Assembly: GCA_933207985.1 (NCBI GenBank)
Contig: OW240916.1
Span: 298,905,582 to 298,969,581 of the forward strand
Length of the DNA stretch: 64,000 nucleotides
Reading direction: 5' to 3'
Source: Pelobates cultripes
Taxonomy: Eukaryota > Chordata > Amphibia > Anura > Pelobatidae
Positions 23,826-34,598 of the stretch are shown in pieces; the stretch's first letter is position 1, and each line of letters opens with the position of its first letter. Below the pieces are notes generated by a model. That model saw nothing but the letters and a program-made list of their open reading frames with translations. It ran no database searches and was not told where the DNA came from. The position numbers were made by a program, and so were the translations under genes.

Positions 23826-25665
23826 AAAAGTAAAAAAGGGGGATAAAACATTTTTTAGATACATAAATAAATGAGAAAAGAAAAGTAAAACAAGGATTAG
23901 TTAGATTAAAAACAAAAGAAGGAAGGTATGTAGAAGAGGATAAAGGTCAGGCTGACTGCCTCAATGAATATTTTTGTTCTGTATTTACAGAAGAAAATGA
24001 AGGAAAGGGACCTCAGTTGAGAAAAAGGATAAATGAGTCATTTATTACACGTGAGTTTACAGAGGAAGAGGTTCTATTTCAACTGTCAAAAGTAAAGACA
24101 AATAAGTCAATGGGACCTGATGGAATACACCCAAAGCTATTAAAAGAGCTTAGTGGTGTACTAGCAAAACCATTAACAGATTTATTTAATCAATCATTGT
24201 TAACAGGAGTAGTCCCAGAAGATTGGAAGTTAGCGAATGTTGTGCCCATTTACAAGAAAGGTAATAGGGAGGAGTTGGGCAACTATAGGCCAGTAAGCCT
24301 TACTTCAGTAGTGGGGAAAGTGATGGAAACCATGTTAAAGGATAGGATTGATGAACATCTAAAAACACATGGATTTCAAGATCAGAGACAACATGGGTTT
24401 ACTTCAGGGAGATCATGCCAAACTAATCTTATTGATTTTTTTGATTGGGTAACTAAAATTATAGATCAGGGTGGTGCAGTAGACATTGCTTACCTAGATT
24501 TCAGTAAGGCTTTTGACACTGTTGCACATAGAAGGCTTATCAATAAACTGCAATCTTTAAGTTTGGATTCAAATATTGTTGAATGGGTAAGGCAGTGGCT
24601 GAGTGACAGGCAACAGAGGGTTGTAGTTAATGGAATATATTCGAAGCTTGGACTTGTCACCAGTGGGGTACCTCAGGGATCTGTACTTGGACCCATTCTC
24701 TTTAATATTTTTATTAGTGATATTGCAGAAGGTCTTGATGGTAAGGTATGTCTTTTTGCTGATGATACTAAGATATGTAACAGGGTTGATGTTCCAGGAG
24801 GGATAAGCCAAATGACAAATGATTTAGGTAAACTAGAAAAATGGTCAGAATTGTGGCAACTGACATTTAATGTGGATAAGTGCAAGATAATGCATCTTGG
24901 ACGTAAAAACCCAAGGGCAGAGTACAGAATATTTGATAGAGTTCTAACCTCAACATATGAGGAAAGGGATTTAGGGGTGATTATTTCTGATGACTTAAAG
25001 GTAGGCAGACAATGTAATAGAGCAGCAGGAAATGCTAGCAGAATGCTTGGTTGTATAGGGAGAGGTATTAGCAGTAGAAAGAGGGAAGTGCTCATGCCAT
25101 TGTACAGAACACTGGTGAGACCTCACTTGGAGTATTGTACACAGTACTGGAGACCGTATCTTCAGAAGGATATTGATACCTTAGAGAGGGTTCAGAGAAG
25201 GGCTACTAAACTGGTTCATGGATTGCGGGATAAAACTTACCAGGAAAGGTTAAAGGATCTTAACATGTATAGCTTGGAGGAAAGACGAGACAGGGGGGAT
25301 ATGATAGAAACATTTAAATATATAAAGGGAATCAACACAGTAAAGGAGGAGACTATATTTAAAAGAAGAAAAACTACCACAACAAGAGGACATAGTCTTA
25401 AATTAGAGGGACAAAGGTTTAAAAATAATATCAGGAAGTATTACTTTACTGAGAGGGTAGTGGATGCATGGAATAGCCTTCCAGCTGAAGTGGTAGAGGT
25501 TAACACAGTAAAGGAGTTTAAGCATGCGTGGGATAGGCATAAGGCTATCCTAACTATAAGATAAGGCTAGCGACTAATGAAAGTATTTAGAAAATTGGGC
25601 AGACTAGATGGGCCGAATGGTTCTTATCTGCCGTCACATTCTATGTTTCTATGTTTCTATGTTAT
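23826..25665 (+). mobile_element. CR1-type LINE, 5'-truncated
   Basis: It carries an open RT frame and a short 3' UTR with CAGACTAGATGGGCCGAATG and GTTCTTATCTGCCGTCACAT, ending in an 8-bp repeat tail of TTTCTATG units (25642-25662). A short octamer tail is the known hallmark of CR1 3' ends. A second, more damaged copy is at 42437 and an inverted tail is at 31566. Confidence 0.9.
23867..25564 (+). CDS. CR1 ORF2 reverse transcriptase (partial, open)
   Basis: An uninterrupted 566-codon frame follows a stop at 23864-23866 and has no native start; the endonuclease domain is lost. The linker (LNEYFCSVFTEENEGKG) is followed by PDGIHPKLLKEL, NYRPVSLTSVVGKVME, the RT A box YLDFSKAFDTVAHRRL, SGVPQGSVLGPILFNIFISD, the catalytic LFADDTKI (24755-24778) and a C-terminal PHLEYCTQYW-to-DAWNSLPAEVVE region typical of CR1. 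By family knowledge it is the polymerase for target-primed retrotransposition. With no stop in 566 codons the insertion may be young, but without its 5' part the copy cannot move by itself. Confidence 0.92.
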   Translation: MNEKRKVKQGLVRLKTKEGRYVEEDKGQADCLNEYFCSVFTEENEGKGPQLRKRINESFITREFTEEEVLFQLSKVKTNKSMGPDGIHPKLLKELSGVLAKPLTDLFNQSLLTGVVPEDWKLANVVPIYKKGNREELGNYRPVSLTSVVGKVMETMLKDRIDEHLKTHGFQDQRQHGFTSGRSCQTNLIDFFDWVTKIIDQGGAVDIAYLDFSKAFDTVAHRRLINKLQSLSLDSNIVEWVRQWLSDRQQRVVVNGIYSKLGLVTSGVPQGSVLGPILFNIFISDIAEGLDGKVCLFADDTKICNRVDVPGGISQMTNDLGKLEKWSELWQLTFNVDKCKIMHLGRKNPRAEYRIFDRVLTSTYEERDLGVIISDDLKVGRQCNRAAGNASRMLGCIGRGISSRKREVLMPLYRTLVRPHLEYCTQYWRPYLQKDIDTLERVQRRATKLVHGLRDKTYQERLKDLNMYSLEERRDRGDMIETFKYIKGINTVKEETIFKRRKTTTTRGHSLKLEGQRFKNNIRKYYFTERVVDAWNSLPAEVVEVNTVKEFKHAWDRHKAILTIR

Positions 25666-28089
25666 ATTACCTGGGAAGTAGTAAATTCTTCTTGGAAATG
25701 TATAACACAGTTTATTGTAGAGAAATAGATGGCTCAATTCCAAATTATATGTGCAGGATTATGTACTAAAATGAAAAGTGTCTGCAAATAAAAGTGAATT
25801 TAGCTGAATTGTCCACTTTGGCCTTAAATGTGAAATTCTCTCTGAATTATCAATATTTTTTATGTTAGTGAATAACCCTGATAGAATGCAGAATTGCATG
25901 TATCCCAGCCTATAGGTTTTCTGAATTTCTTGTTTGTGTCATTTACTTTTAGATAAAATCAAATCATGGTTCTTAGTCATTCCATGTAAGTAAATATGAA
26001 CCAATCATTACTATTTATCTCTTTCCGATAAAAAGTAGATGAGGAATAGCTTCACAAAACTGATTTTGTAAAATATTGAAATGGATCAAATCACTATTTC
26101 CATCTTTGTGATGTGACATTGATATAATCCCACTAACCTCTGGAAAACATATTGTCATAATTAACTCAAATTGTCTCAGCTTTTAACTTGGCCAACTCTA
26201 AATGTTGCTGCAGAAGCAAATATGTTTGCATGTTTTAGCCTGATTCAAAGAAAATCTGTTTATGTTGAGCATCAGTGAGATTATAATATAAACAGAGTTG
26301 AAATTGTAAAACCTATTTAAATGTATTTTCAGTCATTACAGGAAATCGTTCCCCCATCTCGAATCCTCTATATGATTTTCTCAGATGAATATAGTTGGTA
26401 ATCTGTGTTAGGTCACTTATTTAGGGTCATGCATGGCCCACATTCCAATAAGACACTATTTTCTTTATGTCTCTTAGCATAGCTCTTTCTTTTCACTTTA
26501 TCCTATAAACTAGTTTACAGTTTGCTCTTTTGACCTTCGTTTTCTTCACTACTGTATGTGATTTATATTTTTTCCCCACCGGGTGACATTTCTTTCATTT
26601 TTTTTTTTTTTAAACCCTATAATCTTCATGCTTGTTAGCAATTATCTTCTTCAGACAGTTCGATTTTACAAAGGAACAAAGATGAACGACTGATGTTTAA
26701 GGTTATCATATGTAATCTGAGGATGAATTGGTCTCCAATTCAAGATAGATACATATGTGAATGAACAAACGCCATTCAACTCAAGAACTGTTTTATTTTT
26801 TTTGTCTGTGGATATTATAATAGTATATGAATGCACTAATATTTGTCTGTTGTTTTTTGTTATCTTCTGTATCATTTGGCAATACCCTTACCATATTTCC
26901 ATTTCCACAGAACAATATGTAACTCACCTCCGCATATTTTTCTCCTACATGCACATCTCAAACACCAAAGCCATGATTTCTTCGTCACCCATCACTACTA
27001 CATTTCCACATTTAGACCTTTTTCCACATTTGCTTACATGCACAAACCTCTATGCCATTTTAGTTTATTCTCTGTATTTTTAACCATTTTTGCCAGCAGT
27101 TCTTCTTTAATATTTGCAACCAGATGAAGATTTCATATTTAGATTAAGCTTAAACTGAATACATCAGCTGAGCCCACATAAAAAAAAAAAAAACTTTAAA
27201 AACTGTCTTCTGTAGGTCAGTCATCTTCATTCAAAAATAAGGTTTCTTGCTATATTGGGCCCCAACCCAAAATTTCTCAATTTAAAATGAACAAGTCCAA
27301 ATGAAGGGGATATTATTTCAGAGGCCACTGCTGTTAAAAGTAAAACATTGACTTCAAAAATGTCTGAATGCAAGTGCTTCAGTGATTTCTGCCAGTTCAC
27401 TTGTGTGGCTTTCTTTAAAACAATATATATTTCTTGAATGGTTCCCCCTTAGCTCTGAAGTATAGTTGGCAGTATAGATTAGTGATTGCTGGATACCCAT
27501 TTCATGGCTAACTCCTCTTCTTCAGCACTTAAGGTTTGACCCTGGTACTGGATATTGACAATGTTTGTAAGAAAATGGGCTGGGACAGTGCTGGTCCCAT
27601 CAGTTTTTGTTTTAAAAGCTTTTAATTTAATTATGTTAGTGACCACATTTCATTAAATGTTAATAAAATGTAAAAGAAAATCTGATTTAAATAAAAATTT
27701 TGAATTTTTTTTTTTTTTTTTTATATCTTTGATTTGAATCCACCCTGGATAAAACAGAGAAGAATGTGTTTTAGTTTGCGTGGAGACAGAAAAGGAAACC
27801 CCTTGCTGAGGAAAAAGAAATAGCATGTGTGGCATGATATCCGAAACTCTCTTGAAGGATATAAAACATAACAAAAGAGAATGCTTTGCAGAGAGTTGAC
27901 ATAACGAAAGTGAGACGTCATCTGGCCAATCCTTGTGAAATGAAAAAAAAATACAGAAACTCTAAAAAAAAAGAGAGAACCTTAATCCAGTCAGGTACTG
28001 CAAAGAAGGTGGCAAAGGAATATTCTTTGCCAACATTAGAACCTTTGAAAGGAACGTGATCAGCAGAGCTGGCAGAACGACAATAAAAA
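25666..28089. other. Unrecognised AT-rich DNA
   Basis: No gene or named repeat was recognised. It holds poly-T or poly-A runs (26598-26610, 27181-27193, 27706-27722). The right end (from about 27960) may be the leader side of the DIRS fragment that follows, but no motif supports this. Confidence 0.5.
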
Positions 28090-29560
28090 ATTATTTATAG
28101 TTCTGTAGGATTTTCCTTGAGAGAAGAGGTTGGGTAGAAAAGTCTAAATGGACACTAAAGGAGCTGTAAAGGAATTGAGATTCCGTTCCACGCACCAGTG
28201 ATGCCATATCCTCCAGACGTGACGTCAACATTTTCAGGTGCCTTGTCCGACAGGCCTGAAATATTCCAGGTTCCCCGGAAATCATCCAAGCCGCCAAATG
28301 AAGATTGGCATGAAGAATAAGAGGAAGTTGTCCTCTGGGTCTCAAAGTACAGCAGGGTAAGTTGTAAGAAGAAGATGATCCTCGCTGGACATTTCCAGTA
28401 ATGAGGGGAACCACGTGGGTTTTCCATAGTCGGGTGATTAGAAGAATAATTTGCTAGTGATGTTTGAGGAAGTGAAGTACCCAAAGAAACATAAGCATAA
28501 GCGCCCATCAGAAAGTTTGAAGAAACACATCTGAAGCTAGGATGAGTGGATCTGGACGCTAACTGTAAATGTGTTCTAACTGAAAATTGAGATGGGATGC
28601 AAATAGGTCCAGAATCAAAGGACCCTGAAGTTGGTCCAGTATTTGGAATAATGGAGAATCCAGCATCCAATTGCTGGCATTGCTCCAGTGAAGGGAGAAC
28701 CAGTCTGCCACTAAGTTGTCTAGGCCCAGAAAATATTCTGCTCTGACTATGTTATTTTCTAGGCAAAAGTGGGAAAGTTCCTTCATCGCATTCTAAGAAA
28801 CTTAGAATGCTATTTCCATAAGTGGTTGATATACTGAACTGCTAAGATGTTTTCCATCTTATGAAGCCTGCGATACGTTCCAGGCAGTTTATGTGTAATG
28901 ACCATTCCTTTGAGGGTCAAAGGCTGCCGGTAGATTAAGCTGAGCATGTCGCTCCCCAGGCCAAGGGAGCTTGTGTCTGATTCCAAGATGAAGTCTGTTT
29001 GGGAGCGGAGTATTGTCTGGCCATTCCATGCCTCCATATCTTGTAGTCACCAATTGTGTTAGAGTCTCTCCTCATCTAAAGGAGAAATCGTTTGGTCGGA
29101 TGATTCAAAATGTCTTGTGTAATGTGCCTTGAGGCTTTGCATTGCTCTGTAATGCAACAGGTTTGTGAAGATGACCTGGATTGAGGAAGATAAGAAGCCA
29201 ATTGTGCGCACAAGATTGCAGAGCGGAATGGATGGAGCGTGCAATAATCTCTTTATGTCCTTGATGGACTGGATTTTGGAAAGAGGTATTCTCAATATGG
29301 ATTGGATGGAATTTATGGTGAATCCCAAGAATTGCACTTTCTGAGAAGGGGAAAGATCCATTTTTTTCCCAGTTGATAACAAAACCCAGGCTTAGAAGAA
29401 AGAACACAACTAAATCCGTCTGTTTCCTTAAGGATACTCAATCTTGTGCTAATAGTAGGACGTTGTCAAATCCCTTTGGCTCTGATGTGAGTCATGACAG
29501 GTTTCAGAATCTTTCTGAAGTAGCATGGGGTCAAGCTTAAGGAATATGAGAAAAAGGGAT
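28090..29560 (-). pseudogene. DIRS RT-RNase H remnant
   Basis: Reading leftward, fragments match DIRS polymerase order: a CYFRKILKPVMTHIRAKGI segment (about 29540-29470); NWEK then SPSQKVQFLGFTINSI (29400-29320); PLCNLVRTIGFLSSSIQ and LLHYRAMQSLKA (29240-29120); an RNase H-like segment SDTSSLGLGSDML (about 28970); KMENILAVQYINHLWK (28860-28810); LGLDNLVADWFS (28730-28690); and GPLILDLFASHLNFQLEHI (28625-28565). Several stops and frame changes lie between them. No tyrosine recombinase was identified. The fragment is bounded on the right by an L1-type fragment. Confidence 0.8.
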
Positions 29561-29689
29561 TGTGTCTTACCTGTGTTGGTTCTGCTACGGAATGAGATGG
29601 TGCTCCGCCACATGAAGAACCTCTAGTGAACAGGGACCGGTGTTGGTAGAGAGATCAACCCTACCACATGATTTTGAAAGACGAGCATT

Positions 29690-30190
29690 TGATAAACTGT
29701 GCTTGGACCATGTAGAGGCCGCTTACAAGTTATAGATGCGGTGGTACCTCACCCCCCAACACTTAGCACACACTTACCCAGGTGCCCAGCCAACCTGCTT
29801 GCGTTGCTGCTAAGATACGGGCATATTAACTTATATTTTCTTCCATTGTCCAGCTCTTACCTACTATTGGCAACAGATACAAACTCTAATTGAGAATAGC
29901 ACGGGCAGGTCTCTACCTCTTACGCCGGATTCTTACCTATTACACATGTTACCCAAAACGTTCCCCAAACATGCCGCGGCTTTGGCTATACACATAAAGC
30001 TGGCAGCAAAAACCTCTCTAGCTGAGCTCTGGAAATCCACAAAATGAGCAGAATTGACGATGGTCATTGAAAAAATAAATCACACTAGGTCATACAAGGA
30101 AATGTCACACAAACTAGCAGGCAATTAGATGGCAAAGTCTGATATGATCTTGTATCTCCCCTTCCCTCCTATCGACCCCCACACCCTAAA
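29690..30190 (+). mobile_element. L1-type ORF2 C-terminal fragment
   Basis: The translation reads RWYLTPQHLA, then a Cys-rich CLRCC segment, FFHCPALTYYWQQIQTLI and LAIHIKLAAKTSLAELWK. This matches the C-terminal RWY.TP ... CWRC ... W.CP....FW region of L1 ORF2, with frame breaks. The 3' end is A-rich near 30185. Confidence 0.7.
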
Positions 30191-30714
30191 AAAACAGGTG
30201 ACTCACCAGTTTGGATGCCGGCTGCTCAGCGCTTTATTTATAGTCAGAGCTGTAATTAGAGTCTGTCTTTTAAAATCTGTACTCTGCGTCATTTATCTAG
30301 GTTAAGAGCTTGTCTCATATTGGGTGTTGATAAGTGTGACATCATGGTTTTCTGTTTTGTTTATTCATTTATGTATTATGGTTTTATTTTACTCCTCTAT
30401 GTTTGTGCAATTAAAAACAAGGTCGCTTACAATTCTGAGGTACGGCATTAGGATGTTATCTAGCTGAAACTCGGAAATGCACTGACAACGGAACGTATCG
30501 TATCTCGATAATAAGTGAAACAAAAAAAACCACTATAAAATCATCTTTTTTCCAATACTGGGTGAGTTTTTTCAGGGCAGCCAATACTACCTTGGTGCAG
30601 ATATTTATGACTTTTGTGCAATCCAGTGCTTCAGGGAGAAGCATTTGGAACCTCGGACACATGCACACATTCTTATAAAGAAACACTGAATCCAAAGTTT
30701 CTCTGTGAGAAGCA
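30191..30714. other. Unrecognised DNA
   Basis: Nothing was recognised between the L1-type fragment and the T2-type MITE. Confidence 0.5.
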
Positions 30715-31245
30715 TTAAAGGGACACTATAGTCACCAGAACAACTACAGCTTATTGAATTTGTTCTGGTGAGTAGAATCATTACCTTCAGGCTTTTTGCT
30801 GTAAACACTGTCTTTTCAGAGAAAATGCAGTGTTTACATTACAGCCAAGTGATAACTTCACTGGCCACTCCTCGGATAGCTGTTAGAGATCCTTCCTGGG
30901 TCATGGCTGCCTAAAATGCATCCAAACATTCAGTAGCTCCTCCCTCTGCATGAAGACACTGAATTTTCCTCATAGAGATTCATTGATTCAATTCATCTCT
31001 ATGAGGAGATGCTGATTGACCAGGGCTGTGTTTGAATTGTGCTGGCTCTGCCCCTGATCTGTCTCCTTGTCAGTCTCAGCCAATCCTATAGGGAAGCATT
31101 GTGATTGGATCATGCTACCACTTCTGCTGATGTCAGCAGGCAGTGGGCAGGTCTAAAGTAAACTGGAACAAAGCCAGCAGCTGCAGACTTGAATACATGT
31201 AAGATTTTACTATATTTAGGTAGGCATAAGGGGCTAAAGTCGTAT
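30715..31245 (+). mobile_element. T2/Kolobok-type MITE, right end lost
   Basis: It begins TTAAAGGGACACTATAGTCA then CCAGAACAACTACAGCTTA, a T2-type terminus. Internal inverted sequence (ATTGATTCAATTCATCTCTA then TGAGGAGATGCTGATT) is shared in the opposite orientation with 44110-44165. No CCTTTAA right terminus was found, so the element is truncated near 31245. Confidence 0.7.
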
Positions 31246-31249
31246 TCTG

Positions 31250-31565
31250 TCAATAGAAAAGCAACAATAAAAAAACATGTGGGAGCGAACTGAAAAAAAT
31301 GGTGCACAATTTGGAGCGACAGAATGTATAATGGTACCAAGGACAATAAGCAAAAACAAAGTAAATATTCCCAAAACAGGGATAAAATCTGAAAACGGAC
31401 TCACCAGGGAGGCAGCAACAAAGGAGGAGGAAGGGGGGGAGCTTCATGAATGCCTAATATTGTTATCTGAATACGGATTACTTTTTCCCCATGGTTTTTC
31501 TGTCACTTATGTTTACATATCTTTGCTGCTGGGAAGTACAGTAAAGGAAGTTATAGCAAATATGA
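31250..31565 (-). mobile_element. Possible DIRS-like terminal fragment
   Basis: 31500-31563 (TTTGCTGCTGGGAAGTACAG, then TAAAGGAAGTTATAGC) resembles the right terminal repeat at 18825-18885 of the DIRS-like element. The preceding sequence could be its leader. The resemblance was judged by eye. Confidence 0.35.
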
Positions 31566-31640
31566 AACCATAGAAACATGAATGTGATGGCAGATAAGAA
31601 CCGCTCGGCCCATCTAGGCCTTCTGTCTTTGAAAATGACT
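31566..31640 (-). mobile_element. CR1-type LINE 3' tail
   Basis: ATAGAAACATGAATGTGATG, then GCAGATAAGAACCGCTCGGC and CCATCTAG, is the reverse complement of the CR1 3' UTR end at 25600-25650, with a few changes. Confidence 0.75.
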
Positions 31641-32486
31641 AGTGTTATCTTTGATTATATTGTAAAACACTCTGGATAAGTGCACAATATAATAACTGTT
31701 AAAAGAATAAATCTGTAATTTTTCTAGAAAACACTTTGAAAGTAGATATTTTATTTCTGATGCATTGAATAGTTCCAGGTCATGGTGGGCTTTGCTACAA
31801 GATGTACAGAGACATTAATTAATTCTCGTTCAAACATACACCTCGTTATCAATTAGCCAACCACTCATTCTAAAACACACACATAATAATTCAGATTCCC
31901 CCCCTCCTTCTTGTGATGCACTAGCACTTATGCCCATACTAATGTGTCTATTATTCTTAGCGGTAGGGAAGACAAACTCTCTGTGCCACTTCCCATTCTA
32001 GTGTCACCTTGGCAACCTATGAATATGGGTGGCTGATTTAAGCAGTACCAGTGATTGCCTTAGTACATAGGAATACATGACATTTAAGAGCTAATGGTCA
32101 TCAAGATCTGAAGGCTTCCTTTATCAGTATAGAGTAATAAGAAAATGTAGGCCCATTTACTGGTGTTACCAAATATAGTGAGATGGTCTTCACACTTGTC
32201 CTGATGATGACCTTTTAAATATTTGAAAATTGAGATGTCTTGTCATGTCACGAAAGAGCACAAAATTCCCAGGAACTACAGAAATTGCTTTATATTATTA
32301 TTTAGTATTTTATGTGAAGGCTTGACATATGGAAAACACCTGGAATGTAGTATCTGTTAAAACGCTGATGAGAGTGATAAGGTGTGATCATTGACATACA
32401 ACTTCCTTATTGACAAAACTAATTTAAAATCGGTGACTTTCTGCCACTCGAGTGCGTGTAAAATTAGTTCATTTGTTTCCTTGTAT
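31641..32486. other. Unrecognised DNA
   Basis: No gene or repeat was recognised. Confidence 0.5.
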
Positions 32487-33182
32487 GATTGTAGATTATA
32501 CTAGCTTTAGTGTAACTATAATCTTAATTTTATTAATGACAGGAGGCGAATATTTGCTTAAGTCTCTCTTTACTAGAACTCCACAGCAGCACATTAACAT
32601 AGAGATAAAAACACCATAGACAAAAAAAATCAGGAATCTATAAAAGGCTTCTCCCAACTAACTATTTCCTCTTTCACGCTGCGACAAATAAAATACATGA
32701 CCAATACACCACAAATACAATAACAGGAGAAACAAACATAACATAACGATGAATGCCATCCGAAATTGAAACCGTGGAACCAGTGGGTGAAGCCTTGACC
32801 TTTATCCTGTAGAGTAGTCGGATCTAAGAACTGTAGCCAAACCATTAAACTGAAACGAGATAAACAGAGTCGAAAACACTGATTAACAAGTTAAATGTAC
32901 TGAGAAAACATGAATCCCCATCATAAATACTGACAGTATAATATCCCAGGTAGTGAAAAAACCTGAATCCCCATCATAAAATACTGACGGTACCAAATCC
33001 CAGATAAACCCCAACTCCCCCAGATAACCAACCTAGCCCAGGAGACCAGGAGAATAAACAACAAGTCAGTCAAACCAACAAACAACAATGGGAGAGAGAA
33101 ACTGGGAGGGAAATATTTGCCTCCTTTCATTAATAAAATTAAGATTATAGTTACACTAAAGCTAGTATAATCTACAATTTTA
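32487..33182. repeat. Inverted repeat pair of the DIRS-like 3' end
   Basis: 32487-32567 (TGTAGATTATACTAGCTTTA, then GTGTAACTATAATC...GGAGGCGAATATTTGC) is the near-perfect reverse complement of 33108-33178. A third AGGAGGCTTCATATTTGCTG motif follows at 33190. This is consistent with the split or inverted termini of DIRS elements. The 540 bp between the arms shows no coding motif. Confidence 0.8.
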
Positions 33183-34105
33183 TAGCATGACAGGAGGCTT
33201 CATATTTGCTGCTTTAACGCTCGGACAGCAAAGACCAAAGAAACACGATCTGCTGTACCAACCTAAACTCTGCGAAGATAGCTCCTCGTAACCGACAGGA
33301 AAGCGTACGATGACTTGGAGAAAAAACGCCCGCCATGTCGGTACCTGAAGTCGCTGTGTTACTGACTGAAGTGAACCGAAAAAACCTATACGCCCCGCCA
33401 ATGCCAACCACAACCAAGCGGTACATGAAGGGCGAGAAAAAGGGAAGAACCATTTAAACAAACGGTGACATCGAACACCGCCTAAAGGTGGGAGCGCTAC
33501 CAAAGTAAGAATACGACCCTCGGGTCCGACTAAGGCTGATAGACAACCAAGGTCCAAACCGCCGAACCCATCTGAAAGAAAAACAAGGTATAATAACGGA
33601 AATAAATAAAATGCGTTTACCCCCTGGGGAGATGAATACCCGTCCTCAGGAATCGTAAAGGGAATTCTAAGCAGAGCGATGCCCGCCGACAACAGTCGTA
33701 AGCGCTACCTAATCTAATTAATATGGCAGTCCCAGGTAATAAAGTGACTGAACAATACCCGAACCCTGTAAAAGCGGTAGCAAAATTGGGAGATCCGTGC
33801 CAGACCCAACTACGTCAGGGTCGCCATGTAGACCCAAGTCTCAAAATCCCCGAGATTAAATGAGCAAGGGTCCAGGGAATCCAGGATCTAGGTTCAACTC
33901 TGCCGAAGCGGAGATCATAATACCAAAGTACCAGCAGACCGAGGCACCTGTTGAAAGGTCCTGAGACCAATCAAACAGAGGAGACTCGTCCGCGTCTCCG
34001 TGTCGAACACTCCTGGAGGGAAGTGTCCATCGCTGAGCAAACGGGTCCGTCATCCAGCCGAACTGGTCTGGGCCTGATGGGTCCTCCTCCGTGGACTAAA
34101 GTCTT
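33183..34105 (-). pseudogene. DIRS 3' coding remnant (unassigned)
   Basis: By position this should be RNase H to recombinase. A 170-codon open frame (33180-33692, ending in AANMKPPVML) and a 65-codon one (33856-34053) are present, but I could not match either to a named domain. The assignment is only by neighbourhood. Confidence 0.4.
34092..34105. repeat. L1 target-site duplication, left copy
   Basis: TGGACTAAAGTCTT, identical to 40923-40936. It abuts the poly-T tract. Confidence 0.95.
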
Positions 34106-34598
34106 TTTTTTTTTTTTTTTTTTTATTTATATTTTTATTTTTCAATATACATAATTGAGTAACAAACATTTCTCTTATTTTGGTATGCAAAGGTGGATAA
34201 CAATCATTTCTCATACTTCAGTTTGTGTAGATGAACAACAATCCTTTCTCGGATTGCTAAACCCGTCAGGGTGATTATATAACAATTCGTCATTTTGAGA
34301 ACGGATTAACAGTAACATTGGTTTCGTAAAACGTAACAATGCGTAAATAATATACCAGCTGTGTAGATGATGTGGCTTCATGTCAGTTTACAATGGCACA
34401 ATCAAATAACTATATGTGTCGGAGATATTACGAATATGTAGTCTATGTTGTCTGCGTCAGTCCTCGTGTGTGGTAGCCGTGACTGGAGAGATCGTTAGGT
34501 TCGTCCTTGTGGTAAGGTTTTGGTTATAGTCTACAGCTAGTGTGTATAGTGTCAATTTTCGGTCTTACCGTGTGGTGCTCTCGATTGTGTCCCTTTCC

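Noticed and set aside
26757..27127. Two overlapping hydrophobic ORFs of about 100 codons
   Set aside because: T-rich DNA gives Phe/Ile/Leu-rich frames; there is no family match, start context or splice signal.
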